From assembly GCA_026388495.1 (NCBI GenBank), contig JAPLJQ010000006.1, positions 1-7,544 on the forward strand: a stretch of DNA of 7,544 bases, in the 5' to 3' direction. This DNA is from Deltaproteobacteria bacterium (GTDB lineage: Bacteria > Desulfobacterota > Syntrophia > Syntrophales > UBA2185). The notes under the pieces were generated by a model that was given only the letters and a program-made list of their open reading frames with translations, did no database searches and was not told where the DNA came from. Position 1 is the stretch's first letter. Every line of letters begins with the position of its first letter. A program made the translations under genes and the position numbers. This document shows positions 1-6,847 of the stretch, in pieces.

Positions 1-1233
1 TATCAACGGCTCATCCTCCTTGATCGTACCCTGTTCTACGAATAACAACTTGTCAATCTTGACCGTACATACGTCCTTGAAGTAATCTCTGATTTCCATT
101 TCAAGAGAATGATAATCCCCTTGTGACTGCGTCGGTTCCACTTTCAGTGTTAATATGTCTTCATGGGCAGACCGGCTGATAAGGGCCTGAAATTTCATGT
201 TTTGAAATTTTCCTGTTATTTTTTTGAGCTGATTGGGTGTAATGAAAAGCCCCCTGACTTTGACTGCGTCACCGATACGGCCCACAATACCATCCAGACG
301 ATAGGATGTTCTCCCGCAGGGACAGGGAGATTCTATTAATCTTGAGAGGTCGCCCGTACCGAAGCGAAAAAGGAAAAATATATTGTTAAATCGAGTTACA
401 ACGACTTCTCCGAAGTTTCCAGGTGAAACGCGTTTGCCCGTTATAGGATCGACAATTTCAACAAAGACTTCTTCACAGATGTGCCATCCCTTCTTTTCAT
501 TGCATTCGAATGCAATATCTCCGACTTCCGTTGCACCATACATCTGATAAGTATCAACGGCGTATCGCCTTTCGAATATTTCTCTCAACGACGGTTCGAG
601 CGGTTCGGCGGCAAAACACGCACAGCGGAGTCTGAAATCCTTTTTAAAATCGTATCCCATTTCCTCCGCTTTTTTAATGATTGACATAAAAAAACTCGGG
701 GTGCCTGTGAAGGCGGTGACACCCAGATCACGGATCAATTGAACCTGAATCTGGGAACTTGACGTTCCCGACGGTATAACGGTGGCGCCGATACGCCTCA
801 ATCCCCCATGGAAGGTCAGTCCGGCAGCAACCATATGGTATGAAAAAGCATTGAGAACCACATCTCCCTTTCTGATGCCGGCTGCAACATAAGCGCGTGC
901 CCATAAGGGATCATTCTCAGAAAGGTGTGGTTCGTAAACAGGTCCTGGAGACGTGAATATTCGGTCAATCTCCTCATCGGTATTCTGGAACCCGCCGAAG
1001 GGAGGTTCCAGAGATTCCAGTTCAATCAGCTTTGATCTGGATAGAACAGGGAAACGTTCAAAATCATTCACTGTCTTTATAGTAGAGGAGGACAATTTCA
1101 ATTCATCGCATATTCCTTTGATTCGGGAAGATTTCTGATAACCCAAGGTGACCATTTCCGAAAGTCGAAGGTCAATGAGGCGTTTTCGTTCATCAAAAGA
1201 CAAAAATTCCTGATCGTCATAAAATTGCATCAT
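1..1233 (-). CDS. PaaK-like phenylacetate-CoA ligase family protein (3' end cut by window edge)
   Basis: An open frame of 411 codons starts at ATG 1233 and runs off the window; family members are about 430-450 residues, so only a short tail is missing. PaaK enzymes adenylate an aryl or arylacetic acid with ATP and pass it to CoA in the cytoplasm. Visible family motifs are YGATE (residues 232-236), a FGTGDLSRL segment (291-299), CPCGR (304-308), GRIGDAVKVRG (318-328) and the C-terminal FVEQGTIKED. Cys244, His251, Cys304 and Cys306 could form the metal site reported in PaaK relatives (inference). The usual SSGTTGKP phosphate loop is absent: the matching place reads FTSPGPVYEP (93-102). The GDVV.NAF.YH and GATVIP segments that follow are normal. 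The start is supported by AGAAGGA 8 nt upstream; a second ATG follows immediately. It is the last gene seen in the operon, 42 nt after livF. The family is confident; catalytic activity and substrate are not. Confidence 0.88.
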   Translation of the reverse strand, partial: MMQFYDDQEFLSFDERKRLIDLRLSEMVTLGYQKSSRIKGICDELKLSSSTIKTVNDFERFPVLSRSKLIELESLEPPFGGFQNTDEEIDRIFTSPGPVYEPHLSENDPLWARAYVAAGIRKGDVVLNAFSYHMVAAGLTFHGGLRRIGATVIPSGTSSSQIQVQLIRDLGVTAFTGTPSFFMSIIKKAEEMGYDFKKDFRLRCACFAAEPLEPSLREIFERRYAVDTYQMYGATEVGDIAFECNEKKGWHICEEVFVEIVDPITGKRVSPGNFGEVVVTRFNNIFFLFRFGTGDLSRLIESPCPCGRTSYRLDGIVGRIGDAVKVRGLFITPNQLKKITGKFQNMKFQALISRSAHEDILTLKVEPTQSQGDYHSLEMEIRDYFKDVCTVKIDKLLFVEQGTIKEDEPLI

Positions 1234-1241
1234 ATTGATTT

Positions 1242-1248
1242 TCCTTCT
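1242..1248 (-). promoter_or_regulatory. Shine-Dalgarno site for the PaaK-like gene
   Basis: AGAAGGA lies 8 nt before the ATG at 1233 and fixes that start. The 42-nt gap to the livF stop is the longest in the operon. It holds no evident hairpin or promoter, so the PaaK-like gene is probably transcribed with livF. Confidence 0.65.
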
Positions 1249-1275
1249 GCAGATAAGCTTGTTCCCGTATATAGA

Positions 1276-2085
1276 TCAAAGCCAGCGTTTACGTCGCCGG
1301 TATGCTTTCACATCCTTATAAAATCTGTAAGTCCCGGAAGCGCCCATACCGAGATAAAATTCCTTGATATCAGGATTTTCGGCCAGATTGTGCGACGTTC
1401 CTTCCATGACAATTTTACCGTTTTCCATCACGTATCCGTAATCGGATATCTGAAGGGCCATCTGGGCATTCTGTTCAACCAGAATGATGGTTGTCCCTTG
1501 CTCTTCGTTGATTCTTTTGATTATCTGAAAGATTTCTTTGACAACCATGGGCGCAAGTCCGAGGGAAGGTTCATCAAGAAGCAGGAGTTCAGGGTGGGCC
1601 ATCAGGGCTCTACCCATGACAAGCATTTGCAGCTCTCCACCGCTGCAGTATCCTGCCAGTGCTTTTTTTCTCTTTAATAGGGCAGGAAAGTAATTATAAA
1701 CCAGTTCAATATCTTTTTTATAGGGTTTCCCCCATCTGATGGCGGTTCCCACCTTAAGATTTTCTTCAATGGTCAGGTATTTAAAAGGTTGACGTCCTTC
1801 AAGAACCTGGATAATTCCTCTACGGGTAATGAGTTCCGGGCTCTGATTCTGAATCTCAGTTTCTTGGTAGAGGATCGTTCCTTCCGTTACTCGCCCGTTT
1901 TCAGGCTTGAGGAGTCCTGAAATGGCCCTCAGTGTCGTTGTCTTGCCGGCGCCATTGCTCCCCAGGAGCGATATGATACCGCCCTTATGAAGAGAAAGAG
2001 AGACTCCCTTCAACACTTGAATAACATCAGAATATACGACGGATATGTTGTTAATATGTAATATTTTTTCGTCTGAAGTGGTCAT
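1276..2085 (-). CDS. livF: LivF-type ABC transporter ATP-binding protein
   Basis: This 269-residue cytoplasmic ATPase is one of the two motor subunits of a branched-chain-amino-acid-type (HAAT) importer. Walker A is GSNGAGKTT (42-50), the Q-loop region is IIQVLEGRQ (91-99), the signature is CSGGELQ (147-153) and Walker B is LLLLDEP (167-173), followed by SLGLAP. The switch position reads VEQN (Gln205) rather than histidine, which is usual for LivF and separates it from LivG. It is about 30 residues longer than E. coli LivF because of a basic C-terminal tail ending in YRRRKRWL. I recall similar tails in deltaproteobacterial LivF proteins encoded next to CoA ligases. The start at 2085 has a good ribosome binding site overlapping the livM stop codon, 9 nt away. 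No frame damage is seen. Transporter role is confident; the ligand may be an organic or aromatic acid rather than an amino acid. Confidence 0.93.
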   Translation of the reverse strand: MTTSDEKILHINNISVVYSDVIQVLKGVSLSLHKGGIISLLGSNGAGKTTTLRAISGLLKPENGRVTEGTILYQETEIQNQSPELITRRGIIQVLEGRQPFKYLTIEENLKVGTAIRWGKPYKKDIELVYNYFPALLKRKKALAGYCSGGELQMLVMGRALMAHPELLLLDEPSLGLAPMVVKEIFQIIKRINEEQGTTIILVEQNAQMALQISDYGYVMENGKIVMEGTSHNLAENPDIKEFYLGMGASGTYRFYKDVKAYRRRKRWL

Positions 2086-2091
2086 TCATAA

Positions 2092-2096
2092 TCCTC
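2092..2096 (-). promoter_or_regulatory. Shine-Dalgarno site for livF overlapping the livM stop
   Basis: GAGGA lies 6 nt before the ATG at 2085 and shares bases with the TGA that ends livM. This arrangement suggests translational coupling and supports the chosen livF start. Confidence 0.6.
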
Positions 2097-3165
2097 AGTA
2101 AGAAAAAGGCCAGAGCCTGAAACTGGAACGTATGATACGCCATACCTCTGCAAGACCACGTGGCTCGAACAGTATGAATGCGACAATGGCCGCTCCAAAA
2201 ACAAATTCTCTCAGAGGCGCCACATTCAAACCGGCTTCTGTGAAGAGTTCCATGTTCATGATAATGTCCGTAAACCAGCGTAAGGCTTCATTCAAAATCA
2301 TGATAAAGGCAGCGCCAAAGATGGAACCGGAAATACTACCAAGTCCACCAATGATGACCATGGCAATATATTCAACGGAAAGTCCCAGGTTGAACGGTTC
2401 TGTTGTGATGCTGACACTGTAATAGGCCCAGAGCGCTCCGGCAAAGCCAGCATAAAAGGAGCTGATCGCGAATGATAAAAGCTTGTACCTGAATACAGGG
2501 ATCCCCATGCCCTCGGCGGCACGGTCGTTATCTCGAATGGCAATAAAAGCCCTGCCGTATTTTGTCCGTGATAAATTTACGGCAACCCAGACCATAACGA
2601 TAAGAAGGGTGAAGATTGTCAGGAAAAAACCGCGATCACTGTTTACGGCAATCCCAAAGAGGGTAACGCCTGGAAGGGTGATCCCCATCGTTCCTTTCGT
2701 CAGGCCTTCCCAGTGGATAAGAACATACTCGATAATAAACTGGCCCGCCAGAGTGGCAATTGTAAGATAGAGTCCCTTCAGACGACCGGATGGGATGCCG
2801 AAGATCATGCCGATGACAGCTGTAATAATACCTGCCGATGGCACGGTTATAATAAAAGGCAGTTGACAGGCTGTGGCAAGAATTGCAGCTGAATAAGCGC
2901 CTACGCCTATAAAGGCGCCGTGACCCAAAGAAATTTGCCCCGTGTATCCGATAAGAATATTTAATCCTACCGCTGCAATGGATGCAATGCCGATCATGTT
3001 AAGGATATAAAGCAAATAAGGGCTTGTGTTATACGGAATGACGAGAAAGAGACAAGCAAGGCCGATCCACACCCACAGACGACCAAAATCTGTCTCAAAA
3101 ATGGTCGTTTCCTGTTCGTATCGCTCCCTGTAATTCCCGCAGGGGTGGAAATGAAATTTTCTCAT
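2095..3165 (-). CDS. livM: LivM-type ABC transporter permease
   Basis: This 356-residue inner-membrane permease would pair with LivH to form the channel of the importer. A hydrophilic N-terminal stretch of about 28 residues (with CGNYRERYEQ) precedes the first membrane segment (roughly 30-48). Further hydrophobic segments include those around 53-72, 84-100, 103-125, 134-150, 178-196, 230-250, 266-290 and 320-336. Family hallmarks are GYTGQISLGHGAFIGVGAY (residues 73-91) and the cytoplasmic coupling loop GRAFIAIRDNDRAAEGMGI. The loop is followed by a conserved EYIAMVIIGGLGSISGSI region. The length is normal for this subgroup, and the tail ends in RLWPFSY. Only 2 nt separate it from the livH stop, and its own ribosome binding site is weak, so translation is probably coupled to livH. 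Membrane boundaries are by eye. Confidence 0.93.
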   Translation of the reverse strand: MRKFHFHPCGNYRERYEQETTIFETDFGRLWVWIGLACLFLVIPYNTSPYLLYILNMIGIASIAAVGLNILIGYTGQISLGHGAFIGVGAYSAAILATACQLPFIITVPSAGIITAVIGMIFGIPSGRLKGLYLTIATLAGQFIIEYVLIHWEGLTKGTMGITLPGVTLFGIAVNSDRGFFLTIFTLLIVMVWVAVNLSRTKYGRAFIAIRDNDRAAEGMGIPVFRYKLLSFAISSFYAGFAGALWAYYSVSITTEPFNLGLSVEYIAMVIIGGLGSISGSIFGAAFIMILNEALRWFTDIIMNMELFTEAGLNVAPLREFVFGAAIVAFILFEPRGLAEVWRIIRSSFRLWPFSY

Positions 3166-3167
3166 CG

Positions 3168-4046
3168 TTACACCCGCTCAATTTCCTTAAGACCGAAGAG
3201 ACCGTAAGGCTTCACCAGGAGGATCAGGACAAGCACGATGTATGGCACGACATCACGCAGAGACGGCGACAGATATCCACCTGTAAAAGTTTCAAGAAGC
3301 CCGATAATAATTCCGCCGATGATCGCCCCGCCGATACTGTCAAGCCCACCCAGAATAACAACAGGAAAGACCTTCAGGCCGATGGCACTGAGATCATGCA
3401 CATTTATACCATTAATGATGCCCAGCACGATGCCGCTCATTCCCGCTACGAGCGCCGCAATAGCCCATGAGAGGGCGAAAACCCTCTGGACATGGACACC
3501 AAGTGACAAAGCTGCCTTCTGATTATCCGCCACGGAGCGCATGAATATGCCCTGCGACGAATATTTAAAAAACAGGCCGAATAAAATCAGAAAGATAACG
3601 CCGACGATCAGGGCTGCCGTAAAGACAGGTGGGATGCTAAAGATATTCCATGAGATGCCAAGGGCCTCCGGTAGAAAATCCGGATAGGTGTGCAGATTTC
3701 CACCCCAGATGAGGAGCATCAGGCCTTTAAACATTGCAGCCAAACCGACAGTCAGCATAATGACGTAAATCAGGGGCTCTCCGATAAGGGGCCGCAAAAA
3801 AAGGCGTTCAATCAGAAATCCCAAGGCAAAACAGGCGACAAGAGTCACAATAAAGGCGACAGCGATAGGCAGCTTGGCCCAGGTTACAAGGGCCAAAAAA
3901 AAGAAGGCCCCCATTGCAAGCAATTCGCCATGGGCAAAATTAAGCACGCTCGATGACTTGAAAATCATTACAAATCCCATGGCAGACAGGCCGTACAAAA
4001 AACCGATACTGATTCCGTTAATAAGAAGCTGCATGAAAAAACTCAT
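3168..4046 (-). CDS. livH: LivH-type ABC transporter permease
   Basis: This 292-residue, very hydrophobic inner-membrane protein is the partner permease of LivM. The N-terminus (QLLINGISIGFLYGLSAMG, residues 6-24) is typical of LivH, followed by FKSSSVLNFAHGELLAMGAF. The coupling loop near residues 165-188 contains GIFMRSVADNQKAALSLGV, which docks on the ATPases in this family. The later VVILGGLDSIGGAIIGG segment and the C-terminal LLVKPYGLFG are also standard. About eight membrane segments are visible, and the length matches LivH proteins (about 290-310). The start at 4046 is backed by GAGGA 7 nt upstream. It follows the acyl-CoA synthetase gene by 10 nt and precedes livM by 2 nt. The reading frame is intact, so the transporter core remains complete although the upstream gene is disrupted. 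Confidence 0.93.
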   Translation of the reverse strand: MSFFMQLLINGISIGFLYGLSAMGFVMIFKSSSVLNFAHGELLAMGAFFFLALVTWAKLPIAVAFIVTLVACFALGFLIERLFLRPLIGEPLIYVIMLTVGLAAMFKGLMLLIWGGNLHTYPDFLPEALGISWNIFSIPPVFTAALIVGVIFLILFGLFFKYSSQGIFMRSVADNQKAALSLGVHVQRVFALSWAIAALVAGMSGIVLGIINGINVHDLSAIGLKVFPVVILGGLDSIGGAIIGGIIIGLLETFTGGYLSPSLRDVVPYIVLVLILLVKPYGLFGLKEIERV

Positions 4047-4053
4047 GGGTCAT

Positions 4054-4058
4054 TCCTC
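4054..4058 (-). promoter_or_regulatory. Shine-Dalgarno site for livH overlapping the preceding stop
   Basis: GAGGA sits 7 nt before the livH ATG and overlaps the TGA of the acyl-CoA synthetase gene. Coupling to the upstream gene is likely, so the upstream frameshift might matter for livH expression. If ribosomes no longer reach this stop, livH must rely on its own, fairly strong, site. Confidence 0.6.
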
Positions 4059-5986
4059 ATAGAACATTGATTATTTTCACGTTAGTTTCAATTTCACCGA
4101 TCTGGCCGTCCCGGTAATGGACCTTGCCTGTGACATGGACCTCCTTGAGATCTCCATACATTGCCTCGATGAGTTTGATATAAAGGCCATAAACGAATCG
4201 CCTGCGAACCTTCCCGGTTCTTGTCAGTTCCTCGTCATCGGCATCCAGAAGCTTATAAAGCAAGATAAATTTGCGAATTTTCATGACACCTGGAAGCTGG
4301 TCGTTGACCTGCTTTACGTTATCCAAGATCAGTTCTTCGACGGCTGGCTGCTGGGAGAGATCCATATACGTCGTATATGGAATCATCTTTTCTTCTGCCC
4401 AGTTTCCCACGTTTCCCATGTCTATATTGATCAGGGCTGTAATATAGGGCCGTCCCTCTCCGAACATAACGGCTTCTTTGATAAACGGGCTGAATTTCAA
4501 ACGCGTTTCGATAAAATCCGGTGAGAATGCCTCACCATCTTTGTTTTTTATAATGTCCGCCTTTCGACCTATGATCAGAAGGTGACCATCCTTGTCGATG
4601 TACCCGGCATCGCCTGACTTTAGCCATCCGTCGATGAATGCCTCTTCCGTAGCCCTGAAATCATTGTAATAACCGATGAAATTTGCGTCACTGCGGATCA
4701 GAACTTCCTGATCATCCGCTATTTTTACGAAAGTTCCCGGCAGAGGTTTCCCGACGGTTTCCGGTTTCACCTCATCATCCGGTTGTATCTGAAATATGCC
4801 GCAGGCTTCGGTCAGACCATAGCATTGTTTCAGATTCAGGCCTATTGCGCGGAAAAAGCGTATCACATCCGGGCTTATGGGATGCCCCCCTGTATATGCA
4901 CTATTGAAACCCGAGCAGCCAATCCGATCAAGAAGGGGCTGATAGATCAGGATGGAAGCCAGCCCGTGTACGAGTTTTAAAAAGGGGAAAATCGCCATCT
5001 TCCGGGATTTAAGGTCAAGTACCCTCCGGCCAATCGCAACAGCAAGATGAAAAAAGTTACGTTTGATCCATCCTGAATCAGCCATTTTCACCATGACGGC
5101 TGAAGCAAGATCTTCCCAGAATCGGGATGAGGTGATGATAATGGATGGTCCGATTTCACGAAAGTCTTCTTCAATGGTTTCGGGTGTTTCCGGGAAATTC
5201 ATGGTCATGCCGGAAAGAATGGCGACGCCAACGCCCCACATCTGATCCACAATCCATGCAGGCGGTGAAATGGACATCCAGTTGTCTCCGTTACGGATCG
5301 GTGTGGCGGCTATCCAGTTTCTGGCCATTTCGGTAATGTTGCGATGTGAAAGCATGGCGAGTTTGGACACGCCTGTCGTTCCGGATGTCTGTACCATGAT
5401 GGCAACATTGTCTCGCTTGCCTTTTCTAAGTTCCTGTGTAAAAAAATCAGGTTTTTCCTCATTCAATCTGTCGCCCAGTTCAAGAAGATGAGCGAAGCTG
5501 AGCAGCCAGGGGTCATTCTGATAAGACGTCATTCCGGTTGGATCTATATAAATAACGCGGCGGATATGAGTGATTCTGTCACGACCTTCCAGGAGTTTGT
5601 CTACCTGTTCCTGGTCTTGAACAACGACATATGACGCCTGAATCCGATTAAGGGCAAAACATAGCTCCTCCACTATCGAAGACGTGAATAAATTCAGTGT
5701 GATTCCTCCAACGGACTGCCCGCCAAGTTCACTGAACAGCCATTCGGGAAGATTGCAGCCATTCGGGAAGATTGTTTGTGATGATACCGATGTGGTCTCC
5801 TCTTTTGAGGCCGAGAGCGCTTAATCCCAAACCAGTCCTTTTTACATAGTTGAAGTAATCATGCCAGGTGTAGGTCTGCCAGATGCCATATGCCTTTTCA
5901 CGGATGGCTATTTTATTTCCCCCGAGTTGTTCAGCCTGCCTTGAAAGTATCTGAGGTAAGGTACCCTGGGTAAGAGATGAGAGCAT
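4057..5986 (-). pseudogene. Long-chain acyl-CoA synthetase-like AMP-forming ligase, split by a 19-bp tandem duplication
   Basis: The gene would encode an adenylate-forming ligase that makes acyl-CoA from a carboxylic acid, ATP and CoA. As read, the first frame (ATG 5986) stops at 5729 after 85 residues, and the rest continues in another frame. That second frame is open from at least GTG 5673 to 4057 (538 residues). A perfect 19-bp tandem duplication at 5737-5774 causes the shift. Removing one copy joins NNLPEWL to FSELGGQSVGGITL and gives 636 residues, normal for FadD-type enzymes. In restored numbering the motifs are TSGTTGVSK (194-202), YGLTE (383-387), SGDAGY (451-456), GRKADII (467-473) and TRTGKVRRR, with the likely catalytic Lys586. 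A tail of about 30 residues follows AMYGD. Everything outside the duplication looks intact, so the lesion is recent, switchable or an artefact. The start has only a weak AGCAGG site. The enzyme class is sure; the substrate is unknown. Confidence 0.88.
5737..5774. repeat. Perfect 19-bp tandem duplication causing a frameshift
   Basis: Two identical adjacent copies of CAGCCATTCGGGAAGATTG (plus strand) occupy 5737-5755 and 5756-5774. Because 19 is not a multiple of three, the extra copy shifts the frame of the surrounding acyl-CoA synthetase gene and brings in a TGA at 5729-5731. The distance between the two frames (313 nt from ATG 5986 to GTG 5673) becomes 294, a multiple of three, once one copy is removed. 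The flanking protein sequence then matches the family without a gap. Confidence 0.97.
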
Positions 5987-6004
5987 CAGACAATACCTGC
6001 TTTC

Positions 6005-6838
6005 CTAAGTCTCAATCGTTTCACCCAGATATGCTTTGATCACATCGGGATGATTGCGAATCTCGTCAGGTGTTCCCTCTGCAAGCTTTTCGCCGAAATT
6101 AAGGACGACGATCCGATGGGAAATACTCATTACGATAGACATATCATGTTCGACAAGAACCATGGTCTGACCCCAGGATCCGTTAAGTTCAATCAAGAAG
6201 CGAACCATATCTTCCTTCTCTTCCAGATTCATCCCGGCGAAGGGTTCATCGAGAACAAGGAGCGCAGGTTCCAATGCAAGAGCGCGACCGAGTTCGACCC
6301 TTTTCATCAGACCGTAAGGCAGTGCGCCGACTTTTTTTTTGCGAATGGCTTGCATTTCAAGGAAATCTATGAGTTCTTCTAAAATTTGACGATGCCGGAC
6401 TTCTTCACTGCGAACAGAAGATGAAAATAAACAGGCCAAACAAAAGCCGTAATGACAGTGGTTATGGCGGGCAAGGAGCATGTTGGATAAAACGGTCATG
6501 CCGGGAAACAGTTCTATATTCTGAAATGTCCTCCCGATACCGACACGTATGAGATGGTGAGTCGGCAGATTTGTGATATCCCGTCCGTTGAAAATGATAT
6601 TCCCTTTCTGCGGTCTGTAAAAACCTGTGATGCAGTTCAACAGACTTGTTTTACCTGCCCCATTCGGACCAATGACAGCAAGCAGTTCTCCCGTACGCAC
6701 TGACAGATCAACACCGTTGAGTGCCATGATACCGCCAAAGCTCAAAGATAGATTCTTGACAACCAGTTCGGCTTTTTTTTCTAACAACTTTTTTGAAGCA
6801 AATATGGTCGGTTTTCCCCGGAACGCCTTCATAACCAT
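6005..6838 (-). CDS. livG: LivG-type ABC transporter ATP-binding protein
   Basis: This 277-residue cytoplasmic ATPase is the second motor subunit of the importer. Walker A is GPNGAGKTS (57-65), the Q-loop is GRTFQNIELF (102-111, Gln106), Walker B is LLVLDEP (193-199) and the switch is VEHD (His231), as expected for LivG. The C-terminal GTPDEIRNHPDVIKAYLGE is typical of the family. The signature is unusual: LPYGLMKRVELGRAL (173-187) stands where LSYGQQRRLEIARAL would be common. The helical insert holds a cluster of His and Cys residues, HNHCHYGFCLAC (125-136). About 20 extra residues precede the usual start of the domain. AAGGA inside the preceding stop region lies 4 nt from ATG 6838 and 10 nt from a second in-frame ATG at 6832, so either could be used. 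The gene follows the binding-protein gene by 7 nt and ends 18 nt before the ligase gene. Confidence 0.93.
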   Translation of the reverse strand: MVMKAFRGKPTIFASKKLLEKKAELVVKNLSLSFGGIMALNGVDLSVRTGELLAVIGPNGAGKTSLLNCITGFYRPQKGNIIFNGRDITNLPTHHLIRVGIGRTFQNIELFPGMTVLSNMLLARHNHCHYGFCLACLFSSSVRSEEVRHRQILEELIDFLEMQAIRKKKVGALPYGLMKRVELGRALALEPALLVLDEPFAGMNLEEKEDMVRFLIELNGSWGQTMVLVEHDMSIVMSISHRIVVLNFGEKLAEGTPDEIRNHPDVIKAYLGETIET

Positions 6839-6842
6839 CCAA

Positions 6843-6847
6843 TCCTT
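6843..6847 (-). promoter_or_regulatory. Shine-Dalgarno site for livG within the preceding stop
   Basis: AAGGA directly overlaps the TAA that ends the binding-protein gene. The spacing is 4 nt to ATG 6838 and 10 nt to ATG 6832, leaving the exact livG start ambiguous by two codons. Confidence 0.55.

Noticed and set aside
816..1025. 69-codon minus-strand open frame
   Set aside because: It overlaps the PaaK-like gene in a different frame and is explained by it.
1234..1275. Possible terminator or promoter between livF and the PaaK-like gene
   Set aside because: No stable inverted repeat followed by a T run, and no convincing -35/-10 pair, was seen in these 42 nt.
1225..1677. 150-codon plus-strand open frame
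   Set aside because: It lies antisense to livF, which has all ATPase motifs; the plus-strand product resembles nothing and has no ribosome binding site of note.
2298..2543. 81-codon minus-strand open frame inside livM
   Set aside because: It is out of frame with livM, which is intact and recognisable through this stretch.
4117..4524. 135-codon plus-strand open frame
   Set aside because: It is antisense to the C-terminal domain of the acyl-CoA synthetase, whose frame shows clear family motifs.
5673..5673. GTG at 5671-5673 as the genuine start of a shorter ligase
   Set aside because: Homology to acyl-CoA synthetases continues upstream once one 19-bp copy is removed, so this is an internal Val codon; there is no good ribosome binding site.
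6332..6340. Run of nine T in livG as a possible frameshift site
   Set aside because: It encodes consecutive lysines in a continuous LivG frame with normal motifs on both sides.
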